From: Pempheris klunzingeri
Taxonomy: Eukaryota; Chordata; Actinopteri; Acropomatiformes; Pempheridae
Direction: 5' to 3'
Length of the DNA stretch: 64,000 bases
NCBI RefSeq assembly: GCF_042242105.1
Contig: NC_092020.1
Span: forward strand, 25,284,342-25,348,341
A program made the translations under genes and the position numbers. The notes beneath the pieces were generated by a model. That model was not told the DNA's origin and made no database searches. It saw only the letters and a list, made by a program, of their open reading frames with translations. Shown piece after piece: positions 10,994-23,976 of the stretch (position 1 is the first letter of the stretch; each line of letters opens with the position of its first letter).

Positions 10994-11160
10994 CGGGGCC
11001 AGGTGTTTAGATCTGGTTCTGAAGTGAAACTGGTTCCAGACTGATGAATAAAACTGTTTCTGTCATGTTTGCATTTTTCTGAGGGGGGAAGTTTGACCCT
11101 GCTGAGCTTCCGTCACGGCAGTCAGCAGACCGCACACACGTTTACAGGATGTCAGTGAAC

Positions 11161-11310
11161 GCAGCGCTACCCGAGGAAGGCCAGGAACCAGAACGAGATC
11201 CACTAGGAACCAGAAACAGGACCACCTGGGACCAGGACCACCAAGGCCCAGGACCTCCAGGAACCAGGACAACCTGGGACCAGGACCGCCAGGGACCAGG
11301 ACTGACCTGA
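11161..11310 (+). repeat. Degenerate ACCAGGACC minisatellite
   Basis: Repeated words GGAACCAG, GACCAGGACC and ACCAGGACCACCA over about 150 bp, imperfect and roughly 10/20-bp periodic. Confidence 0.7.
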
Positions 11311-12216
11311 GACGTCTCAAACCAAAGTCTCTGGTCAGGGTTCCTTGTGTGTCTGTAACAGCATCAAACGTCACAATGGTGCAATGAAGCAAATCTGAAA
11401 CGGCCTCAGACTCAACTCTTCTTTTTCAATCCTGACTTTTTTTTATATTTACTGAAAATTTAATTTAACTTTAATTTCATTTTACATTTTATTCTTAGAA
11501 TCAAACCAGATTTACTGTTTGTTAATGTTTTGTTTGCTGCATTTTAATTAGTTTAAAAGTTATTATACACAATTTGATGTAAAGCTGCTGTATGGAAAAT
11601 ATATATATTTTGTTATTCTAATTATTATAATTTAAAGAGCTAATATGTGAACCACAAATTAGGATTATATTCCGAACTTTCACTCAAATATTTTGGTTTC
11701 TTTTTTTTTTACGAGAAAACTAAGTTGAGAACCAGGATTTGTTAAAAACCAGATCAACAGAATCCAGTTCAACAATCAGAACCAGGATCTGGATCAGACC
11801 AGATCTAAACCTATTCATTACCCATAATCCCCCAGCAGTAAAGCCCAGACCATGTGACCCGGCAGCGCTGATTGTCGCCGTTTGCTTTTCAAAATAAAAG
11901 GCTCGTGCAGGATGTGTCGCAGCAGCAGCGTGTGACTGACAGACGGAGGCAGCCGATTGGTTACAGTCAGCGTCCAATCAGAGACGAGTCCTCGAGGCTC
12001 CACAGTGGAACAAAAAACAAGACAAAACCAAAAAACACACAAACTTTCAGTCTGTCTGTCTGTCTGTGCAAAAACAAGAAGAATCAGAGAAACAGCAGAA
12101 ACAGCTGATGATCGAGTCCAGCACGTCCGATCCGACCGGACCAGAACTTCAAAGATTCAAGTGTCAAAGGTACCATTTGGTTTTTACTGCATCAGTCCAG
12201 CTCTCCGACCGCGCCG

Positions 12217-14908
12217 TCACGGCTTCCCCACGTCCACTGTGATTTTAGTGAACATGTCAAACTTTTCCATTTTGACCACCTTGTAGGACAGAGAGTTGAT
12301 CCCGTCTTTGTGCATCGTCTCTCTGGTGTGAGCGATCCGGTTGAACCTGAGAGGAGGAAGCACGAAGAGGAGGAAGAAGAAGAATTGGTACTCGGTAGAG
12401 TTTGGTACCCAACCCTAGAAGCTCCCACCGCTCATCTGAGATAAAAAACACTTCTGCTAACTTCAGAAGAAACTCAATTTATCATTCACAACTTTCAATT
12501 CAATTATTAAATTATATTTTATCATTTATTTTATTATTCTACTTGTGGAGTCGTGACCATGAGACCTGACTCTGGTCTGGTGATCGGTCGTGCTGTCTGA
12601 GTCTTTACCTCTGTGGATTCGGCTCGTTCTGTTTGTCTCTCTCGTGTCGGATCATCCGACATTTTCCGATCTCGCCGGTCGTCCTGGAGATGGACATCCC
12701 TTTAGACGCCAGCCTGAAAGCACAAACAAGCGACATCGTTTTTTTTGCTCAGATAACCTGCACTCACATCCACAACCAACCAAACAACCAAACAGGATCC
12801 TGAACGCAACATCCCACCGGGCTCGTCTACGTCACGCTCCGGCTGTGGTTTCATTTTGCTCCGTCCTCCTTTTCCCGGCTGATGAGTCGACCTGCTCCGA
12901 TCATTATTAAACTGATGTTGGAGCTGCGTTTCTTCTTCTTCTGCTGCTTTAAATATGTTTCTAACAGGATCCAACAGGCTTCATTTCTTCTTCTTCTTCT
13001 GCTGCTTTAAATGTGTTTCTTGGATGTACTTCCTGCTTTGTTGTGCTGCAGCTACAGACAGCAGCTAAAGTCAAAGTCAGAGTGTTTCTCCACATCCCCC
13101 CCATAAGAAAATAATACTGATGTGCTGCTGGGATATACCATTAAAAATCTGCACTGGGGCTTTTATTTTGAAACCTGAGCCTGACTTCCTGCCGCCTCAT
13201 TTGCTCTGAGCTGTAGACATGCTGCGGCGCCCGTCAGAAATAAACCAGGCGAGTATCTTTAACGGAGCGCCGAGACGCTTCTGGTGGAATTTAGCCTCGA
13301 GTCACTGTGAAACACAGCCTGTTCCTTCATGTTGGAACCTTGCCCTCGGTGACACCATCCATCCTGCTTTATCAGGAGTTGATAGTGTTTCCCAGCATGA
13401 ACCACTCCCCCGCCTGTGTCCTGAGCCAAGGTCACCTCATTCACGCCGTCACTGTTGTTCTGACATCTGTCCAGAGGTCGGTCTGTTTCTCTCTGCAGCC
13501 TAAATCAATCAGTAACAACAGAAAACTACTGAACACGACCTCCATTCTGTAAAAGCCGCAGTGACGTGGACACGAGTTTACAAACTCTGATAAACCTTCT
13601 CAACAGGATGTTTCACACACCAGAGAAGCTGCACAGAACTCCTTCTGATGTCGGCTCAGTAAAACGTTCTCAGTAAAACGTTACACCCACTTTCTTTTTT
13701 TATTTATATTAGTGTGTTTCATTATCACCTCACATGCGTCTGCGCGGGACAAACAAATAAAGGTCTTAGGAAACTTAAAGTACAATAAATGTTGTGAGTA
13801 ACGTGGTAGTGATGATGACTGGAGTGTGATTTTTAATTCATCATCATTAAATACTGATATTATTAATTATTGTACATTATATACAGTATGTTCTAGTTGT
13901 TGGATGTGTGTGTGTGTGTGTTTTATCTGTGAGTGTGTGTATATATATTTTTTTTGTTCCCCGTTTGTGTTTGTATGACATAATATTAATATATATTATA
14001 TGGCATATCATATCCATGTGTTTATGCTTGTGTCAGCATGTGTGAGTGTGTATGTTTGTCTCTGTGTGGGTTTGTGTCAAACACACACTCACTAACACAC
14101 ACTGACACAGAGTGTGTGTGTTTATGTTGTGTAAGTGTGTGTGTGTGTGTGTGTGTGTGTCAGTACCTGTTGTAGATGTCGTCGTCCTCCCCCCCCCAGC
14201 CCCAGTAGTTGTTGGGGAAGCCGTTGATCTTCTGGTACTGTTCTTTACTCAGCGAGGAGACGCCTCCAAAATACTGATTATAAGGTAACCTGCAGCACAC
14301 AGACGGGACGAAAACACTAAATACACGATAAAATGTCTCACCTGACACTCAGAGACAAGTTTATTTTAAAACCCTGAGGTGGAGGTTCATGAGGAAGGTA
14401 AATAAACTGTTTGTGTGTGCTCATGTTTGCACACCTGCCTCCTCAAGTTGCCCCTTAAGGGACAAATAAAGTGATTTGAACTAATATTCAATCACAATAA
14501 AGGAACTCATCCACACATCTCCTTTTAATGTCACCAGCAACACTCTGACTTCCTGTAGTTGGGTCTCGACTGGGATAAAGTGACAGCAGATCAGCGGTGT
14601 GTGTGTGTGTGTGTGTGTCTACAGTAAAACAGGAAGTGAGGATTCTGGCAGATGGTGTTTCAGAGCAGATCTCTTCCTCTCTGGTGTCACCATCAGCACA
14701 CACACACACACACACACACGTTCCTGCAGTCGCCTTGTGACAGGAAGTGAACTTGGAGCCAAAACGGATGGATCATCATCATCATCATCATCATCACCAC
14801 CACCACCACCACTGTCTGTGCAGCAGCTGGCTCTACTTTATTCACCCCAGCATGTTGAACCACAGCTCCAACCCTCTCATCAGAGCACTTTGAGTGACTC
14901 AGCGGTTT

Positions 14909-14954
<46 letters not shown>

Positions 14955-17900
14955 TCCATTACAGCGCACAGTGAAGCGTTGGCACTGAGGAGACGGAGGG
15001 GAAAATGTACAACATTTTGTGGAGGCTGTTGGTAAATTACACCCTTAGATCGCTGACAACAGCCTCTCACCTTCAGTCTGGATGAAATACAGCAGATGAA
15101 CATTTAAATTTAACACAGGGGATCTTTCATCTTCCCGTTCTCTTCTTCTTCTTCTTTCAATTCAGAAAGAAAAGTGTTCAGATCGTATTTAAGGACTTAC
15201 AAACTTTGAGTTTGAGAATTGTGCATTAAATGTAGATGGAAAATATCATCATGTAGTGCAGAGAGGAGATTTTGCTCAAATTAAATTATTTGATTAACAA
15301 CTTCTCAAATTTCTCAATCAAAAAAAAAAAAAAATTAAAAAACATATTTTTATGTGCTCAAACTTTCCCTGAACACATAAATGTAACTTAAAATGGATTC
15401 CTGCCTGAACCACATGAGTATCATCGAGTTTTCCATTTCTAAAAAGAGACTCTGTGGTGCTTCTCCCTATAAACCTGCTTGACGCTGTGATGTGTGTAAA
15501 GGATTTCACTTTTTCTACAATTAGGACAAAACATCTGTCCAGCAGATCCTGTAGGTCCGACTGCATGTTGAAAATATAGTTGTGGATGAAGGTTATAATC
15601 TACAAAACTTTAACTTTCCAACAACAAACCGACAGAGACTCAAAACCACGATCCTCTGCTCCATTAACTCTCGGTGTTTATATTTTGAACGGCACGCCAA
15701 CAGGACCGACCGCGGCCGCTAAAGGCTGAACGCTCTGCCTGTCGGTCCATCACTGGCATCCTGTTGCTGTGGTTTTGTTTGTGACGTTGTGTGATGTGTT
15801 TCATTTATTTTGTTTTATTCCATCTATTCCTCTTTTATGTATGGGTTGATTGTAAAATGAACGCAGACGCCGAGCCGCCACAGCCACAGTTTCCATGGTT
15901 ACAGCAACATTTATGTTAAATATCATCATAAAACTTTTGTCTTTGTGAAAACTTTTCGGTAACTTTTTAAATGTTTTTATTTTTTACTGTTCCTTATCTT
16001 TATTCTTTTAATTATTTTTACTTCCTATGTGCTTCTATTTTCACTGTCTTGTCTCGTTTTACTTTGTTTTGTAAAGCACTTTAGAAGATTGCTGAGAAAA
16101 ATGCTATATAAATACAGATTTTTATTATTATTGTTCATTAAATTGTGCTTTTCTTCAGATTAACTAACTGTGGAGGTCGGACAGAAGCGTCTGTGTCATA
16201 ATTACAGGGATAGTTAGAGTTATTTGAGTCCCCAGCAGGGAACTGTAGCCATTAAATTGTTCTCTACAAAGTCACCAGACTCCATTGATAAAAACAGTAA
16301 TTTAAAAATCACAGAGCAGGGGAGTTGCTGGTGTAGCTGCTGTGACTTTTTGTGTTTTAACATGTTGGATGAGATCCAAACTGACCCTTACAAACACCGA
16401 AGTCACTCAGTAACACAAACACACTAACCGACCAAGGTAGCCGTAAACCAGCAACTCCTGTGTTCTGCGAGGTAAAATTACTGTTTTTGTCAATGGAGTC
16501 TGGTAGCTTAAAAGAGAGCACCACACCGAATATGTTCAGCTCTGTCATCGCAGTGATGGAGGCTTCAGAGAGACTTTAACCGTCCTGCTGCATCACACCG
16601 CAGCTGGAGACGGCCATCTTTGTCTGCATGTCACTTCCTGTATGAGGAGTTGTAGCCGATAACATCTGTGAGTTTCTGTGGGTCTTTCCGTTATGAGTTT
16701 CAGACCAGAACAGGAAGGTTGAGATTTTAAAAATAAAAACATAACCTTGCCAGAGTTGAGCTGATGACATGTGAAACACTGATTCTCTGGATAAAATACA
16801 CTCAGTTTAATGAGAATCAAGCTGTAAGATATCAGATTTAGTATCTACAGCTGTTATTTCAATGTGTCAAATAGATATTTAATCAATATTTCCGTAGTAT
16901 AGAAGAGTTTAATCGTCTCACCTGAAGCCAAACTTGTCCATGGACACGGACAGGTGTCGAGGCTGACTGAAACACTTGTAGGTGTTGCGGTCGTCCATGG
17001 GGATCAGATCGACGTCGCTGAAGACGAAACAGTCGTAGTCGTACTCCTTCAGAGCCTCCATGTAGCCCACGTTCAGCAGCTTCGCTCGGTTAAAAATCAC
17101 ATCTCCGTCCTGATGAACAGACACACAGAGGGTTGGAGACACACAGCTGACTTCAACACCGAGTATCACTTAAAACTCGTACAACATTTACATCATGCGG
17201 GATAACGCCACTGTTTTCACACCTGGGCGTTGTTTGTCCACATTTTGGTGACTAAATGACTAGTTGGTCCTTTGGGGCAACTGATCTAAAAGAGCTTGTT
17301 TGATCCACTGACAGGCTCAGAGTGTTATTCTAAGTGTGTGACAGCATTATGGAAAGGATCCCTACAGAGAGAGACCTGGAAGATCCTTTTGGTTTAACCA
17401 CAAACAGCACACACACCAGACTACATTCACAAAAACAGGGATTTAACCTTGAAGAACACAGGGCTTAGTTTAGATCCAAACTCACTGTTTAAAATACCAA
17501 AGTAGCAACATAACACAAAGAAAGTAACCGATTGAAGCGGCAGTAGACCAGTCACGTGTTCTGAATGTGTGTAAAATTACTGTTTTTGTCAATGGAGTCT
17601 GGTAGCTTGGAAGAGAGCATCGATGGATGGCACGGTTTCAGTTCCCTGCCAAAAAGGGGCTGCCTGATGGAAAAGGTAAAGCAGTGAACCCTTTTTTTAG
17701 AAGGGCCTTTTCTTAGATGGCTAAATGTCCATTTTACCTACAGAGAAACACTTGAGATCCTTTTGGTTTTAACCACAAGCATCTGTTACATCGTACTCTT
17801 CAAGGACACCAGACTCCATTGACAAAAATGGTAATTTTACCTCACAAAACACACGACTTGGTGATTTAGTTCAGATCCAAACTAGCTGTTTAATAGCCGT

Positions 17901-20900
17901 AGACCAGCAGCTCCTGTGTCCTGTGAGCTAAAATCCCTGTTTTAGTGAATGTAGTCTGGTGTGTGTGCTGTTTGTGGTTAAACCAAAAGGATCTTCCAGG
18001 TCTCTCTCTGTAGGGATCCTTTCCATGATGCTGTCACACACTTAGAATAACACTCTGAGCCTGTCAGTGGATCAAACAAGCTCTTTTAGTGGACCTACTG
18101 TGATCAGGTGCAGTTGTCCCAAAGGATCACGTTGCAGCCATTGCAGCCCGTTTGGTGGCTGCTGGCTGAGGTGATCTACTGGACCAGTTCCAACACTTTT
18201 ACTACCTACCAATCATTTAGACACCAGGATGTGTAAAACTGAGACGCAGATTTTAAAATACCAGAGTTCTCCTTCAAAGTTTGTTTGACTTAAAGTTTCA
18301 AATGTATTAAGTCCTTTGAAGTTATGAATTTCAAGGCTGAGACATGAAAAATATATTTCACAAGTGATAACAGACGGATAGAACTGAAGTCATCGGGAAG
18401 TGACCTTTGGTTAGTTTATTTTGGGAAACAAAGACCAAAGTCCTTCATTGATCGCTTCACTTAATGATCATCAGTCTGTTTGAATGTTCACTCCTCGTTT
18501 GTCACTCACACATCTGCATCCACACTGAGGGGATTTAAAAAGGGACAGAGACACATTGGAGGGAAGTGAAAGATGAAGATGGCGATTGGATTGTTGGTAC
18601 GTATGTAGCAGTGCTGTCTGAAGAGTCCCTGAACGCCTCAGAGGAGGAGAGCAGGTTGTTTGTCCAGCGTCAGTCTGATCTGAACGCCTTTGTTTGGACA
18701 CTGACAGAATGAGTTCACCAGAGCCTCTCCTCTCATTGTCTCACCTGAAGCCTGACATCCAAACCTGCATGCATCTCACACACACACACACACACACACA
18801 CTGCAGGTCAGACCACACACACAGGTCTCAGTCGCTAGATTAGAGTCTTCATCAACGCAGGATGGTGTTCGTTTAGCGAGTTAGGGTCCCATTAAGAGGA
18901 AAACAGTCCTACCCTAAAGCTTCCTGGTCTGTTAGAAGTGAGTCTTCATTGTTTCGTTGTGTTTGCAGAAAGATTAAAATGTTCTGCGAAGAGGCAGGAG
19001 TTTAAATAGTGAAGATCATTTCAAAACAAATCTTTATCTGTTCGTCTTGTGTCTGCTTGTTTTATGCCAAAACTTCTACTGCACTTTTGTGGAAAAATAC
19101 TGACAGGCTGAAAGGATAACTTATAATTTAAAGGCTAAACAGCAGATATTTAAGAATATGTGAGCAGTATTCATTAATCATGTGAAGGATTTAGATTTAA
19201 CAGATGAGAGAAGCGAACGACTAATGTCTGTGTGCGAGGGAAGGGATCTCATTCAGGTCGACTGTGAAACCTAAAGTAGGAAAAGCCCCGTCTCCGTCTG
19301 TGGAGCACAGTTTAGCCGCCTGCTTGTTTGGGTTAGCTGGCGCCTCCAGATAAGGGAGTGATGCTCCGTCGTCGGGGTTACCGAGGTCGTAGGTGAGAGC
19401 TGTGCTGAGCTCCAGACATAAGAAGATACAGACCGTCTCCTGTTGGAGAAAACATGCCGACATCGACCTTGAGATCAAAGATACAAAGTGATCTGGGGGG
19501 ACGTGAAAGCTCCTTGTTTAGATTTCAGAGAGCCAATTCTTAAAACTGTAGGATTTATGCTTTGAATTTTTCCCTTTATAATCTTATGATGATAAAAATC
19601 AGTACTTCATGATGTCGACAATTTTTAAAAAATTACTGGGGGGGGGGGGAGCGAGTCTTCCTGCCGTGTTAGTGAAAATAACGCCTCCTCAGGTTTCTAT
19701 GACGGGCATTTGGCAGTAGTAAACACACCGCAGGTTGCCAGGCGACCAACACCTGTGATGAGCTCAATCATCAGAGCTGAAATGACGAAGCCTGCGGACG
19801 ACCTGACGCTCATCAACTTATTTATCACGCGAATGCATTTGTGCAGTGAGAGTGAGTCTCCTCACGCAGACCTCAGATCAGTTTAAACACAGTTCTCAGT
19901 GTGATAAGGTAAAAAAAAACAACATGAGACATTAAATCTAATGTTAAAAATACATTGATACTAATCAATTCAAGGCTTTTTTTCCTACATGAGAAAATTT
20001 AGGAGCACAGTGAAAAAAAATTGACAAATAACAGAATTTAAGGAGAAACTACTTATCACATTAATTAGGCAATATATAAATAATATTTTCAGCCTAACTT
20101 GTGATATGACATTTATCTCAATATACACATTTTCTGACCCAATAAAAACACTCAATTAGATTAATTAAAACAGTTATGAATAATATATCATTATAGTTTT
20201 CAGTGGCAGTAGTAACTGGACAGTAAGCTATATTTGCAGCACTAATATACAAGTACATTTACAGAAGTATGTGTACTTCACTTGAGTATTTCTATAATAT
20301 GTAACTATAAATATCTGCTTCACTACGTCATCATGTAGTAACTGGAAACATTTCACTGCAACACGACTATGTAAAGTACACTTTTTACCTTAGTGAGGTT
20401 TTGAATGCAGAACTTTTACTTGTACTGGAGTCATTTAGTTTAAGTAATGGGCGTGAATACTTGTTCCACCTGGTCGCTCACAGCCCGGTGTGTCACCTGG
20501 TGGTCGACAAAAACAACATCTGTCGCTTTTAATGTCAATGAACGTCCTCCAGCAGAGACCGTCTGGATACGAGCTCTTTTATCTCCATATTTAAATAGGT
20601 ATCACGTCCCTCCTACACCCGCCCCCCTTCCTATCTGTGACGGCCGGCTCTTAGCTCCACCTTCCAGTGCGGGACGTGTCTGGACAAACACACCTCCACC
20701 TCACGAATATCTGACTGGACGATCGAGTCACTGATTGCTGCTGGTGTTTTTCAAACAGGTGATTAAAGACGTCTCTGACTGTATAAAGAAGTGGACGTAG
20801 CCTCCTGAGGAGCCTTAAAGCTGCGTCCTCTCTAACGTCCAGCAGGGGGCGACTCCACCGGCTCCAAACAGGAGTCTGATTGAATGGAAGTCAATGAGAA

Positions 20901-23900
20901 AATGAGCCGACTTCTCTCCTGATTTATCAGCTCAGTGAACATTTTCCTGATGAGTTTCTGCTCTCAGTCTCTAGATTACTGTTTTCTTCTGCACAGCAGG
21001 ACATTCATTTAGTAAATTATGGTCCATTTAGAGGAAGACAGACCAGGAAGAGGAGGGGGCGGGGCTACCTGCTCACTAACCAATCAGAGGCGGTCTTCAT
21101 GAACGCCACTGCTGGCTCCAAAAAACCAAGATGGCGTCGGCCGTGAGGCAAAACTTGAGGCTTCAAAACAGCAATCTACATCCACTTCTTTTATAGTCTA
21201 CGGTCTCTACATCCACTCATGTCAAACTGTGGGAGTAAGAATGAGGCTTGTGTGACCACTTTGTCACATTTAAAAAATACACTTAGATGAATATTTGAAT
21301 GCTGCATAAATACATTTCTGTGCTTTATGTATTTGACTGGTGGACGTGTGTTTTTTTTTTTTTCTTTATTTCTTGTTTGTAACATGAAAAATGGACAAAG
21401 AGGTTAGTAAAGACTGACACAGAACATTCAGTTTGCAGTGCAACATGTTTAAAAGATGCTTCACATGAGTCGTGTCTGGTTAAATGAGCTCTGGTTGGAT
21501 TTCTGTTGGTAGAAACACAGAGAAAAGTGGAAGCAGATAGAAAAAAAAAAGAGAAGAAAGAAGCGTGTATTACCAGTGCAGCCCCCTCAGCCCAAACCAG
21601 CTGCTATTGGCCGAGACCAAACGGCGGGGAGGGCCTTGGTGTCTCCAGCGACCACAGCCATTGGTCAGAAAGGCCTGACATGCAGAGGGAGGGGGGAGGG
21701 AGGGAGGAGGAGGCGGTGTGAGCAAGGGAGGCAGTGTGAGGAGGAAAGTAAAATAAAGGAGGAGGAGGAGGAGGAGGAAGGACAAGGACAAGAGAGAGAA
21801 GAACAACTGTGAGTCAGAGTCACAAACAAACAACAGAAGAAGACGATGAGCACAGAAAGTGTTTTTTTCCCGCCCAGGTCTGAGCACACCTGAACCTCAG
21901 TCTGATTAGCATCAACACTGTGCACCGCACCATCTGAAAAGGTGTCCTCAAGTACAGTTCACGTGTGCTTGGGGAAACAAAAGCTGCGTAGATGATGACA
22001 CAAGTGCGTTTGGGTACAGAACAACACAGCTGATGTGAAACCTGAGCGGTGGGAGAGGAGTGGATGTCGTACTCGTACGCCCTGAGGCCGGGAGCGCTCA
22101 GCATACCTCTCCTCTGTGTGGCGGCTACCTCGCTAAACTGGTCCGGCTCGCATTGTCCTCGCAGACGGCGTGTCTGCCGGCCTGCTCATCTCCCCACATA
22201 TCAAACTAAACCTTAAAACTAATCAAAACAGGTAATAAATCCTCCTTCATGGAGGTTATAGACGGACAAGAGCAAGTCATATATCTGTGACTAGTAATGT
22301 TCCCGCTTTTCATGCAGTGTTAAGGTGTTTTATGTGGTTTATAAGCTTATGTGGAGAATAACTGATTAAAAAATGTATCATAATGTATTTAGTTTACTAA
22401 TATAGACTATTTTTAGTCTTTAAAACAGCATTGAGGGAGAGTGGATAAAGTGGAGAAACTAGTTTTTATCTGTGCATATGAAAATAAAATGATTTGAATT
22501 GAAATAACTGAGTCCACAAAAAGGTTTTACTCTCGTTTTTGGAAACATTGGAAGAAATGTGTGTGTGTCTTTGTTGCCGTCCTTGTGTTTTACTTTATTT
22601 TTATATTGATCAAATCTAATCTAAAGTTATGATGGCTGTTTAATCTGTGTTCAAAATGTTTCAGCGACTTGTTGACGCAACAGCAGGATCATTTGGGAGG
22701 ACGTAGTCTGTCTAACTGTACCGTCTTATCCCGTCAGGTGCTTCTGATATTTAGTCAAGATAAGAGTAAACAGCTGCGGGTGAATATCTCATAAACCAGA
22801 CTGCAAATAACCAGTATTTTCAGCATCACAATGATTATTTACTTCATTAATTATTAGACTGTGAACGGTTCAGGAACAATGAAGTAGAAAAACGCCTCAC
22901 AAGCCACGGAGAAGACTTCAGTTTGCTTGTTTTGTCTGACAAATGGTCCAAAACCTGAATATAACAATAATCTAGTACATGTTAACTGTGATGTATTTAG
23001 TGAGGATGCTGTGTATGTTTTCCAGTCATCAGGTCACTTGAGCTGACAGATTTAAACTGGCCCTGACTTGTTTTATCTTTTAAAACTTAATCGAAGAAGG
23101 AGATCTCTTTTTTTTTAAGGGAGTCCTGGCTGAAATATCAGCAACACAGTGTTTCAAACATACAAGAAAACATTGACACACACACAGGACAGGCAGGACA
23201 GGTGACTTCCTGTTTTGCAGTTTGTTCTCCTTCAGTCAAAACTTGCAAAACACGTGGTTGCATGTCTGTTGGTTGGTGTTTTTTTGTTTTAAATCATATG
23301 CTGCGCTGTGCAGATGTTCAGATTGAACACAGTGGCTGGAACCTGTAACTGTAAGCAGCTCCTCATTTTAACGACGATAGCATGAAGGTAGAACTGCTCT
23401 TTTGTTAGCATCATCAAAGTAAAAAAGAAAAAAAAAAAGTTGAGCTCAATTGGACCAGACTCCATTGACAAAAACAGTAATTTTACCTCGCCCTTTTTTT
23501 AGTTTTCTGGAACAGAACCAGGCAGCAAACCGCTAATCTAACTGCACACAACAAAAGACGGAGACAGCTGTGGCCTCAAAATGTTAACAACACACACAAA
23601 AAGATTAAAAGCACAGGACAGAAATGAGAGTAAAATGTCTTTTGTCGTCACGAAAACTAAAATAAAAAATTAAAATCAGGTGCTAGCATGACCGCTGTGG
23701 AAGTACAGACTGTCTCTGTATATCCAGTACTGACTGTAACAGCCAGTCTCCTCATTCATATCAGTTTGTTGTGTCCGAGCGTCCAATCTAAACCTCTGTC
23801 ACACCTTCAGCTCACAGAGACGTGAAAACTACACAGCTGCCAGAATAAGGAGATTACGGTGATTAATCCAGTCCGACTATAATAACAACTCTTAAGAAAT

Positions 23901-23941
23901 AACGGCAGTCATGGTGTGTTTGTGCTGGGGCTGATATGACG

Positions 23942-23976
<35 letters not shown>

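Larger units (their letters stand above)
10153..12216 (-). other. b4galt1: Downstream flank and probable 3'UTR of b4galt1
   Basis: The region lies 3' of the b4galt1 stop codon (minus strand). A TTTATT at about 11487 gives AATAAA on the minus strand, one possible poly(A) signal. It contains CA repeats (10562-10586, 10962-10991) and a short degenerate minisatellite (11161-11310). No separate gene is evident. Confidence 0.4.
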
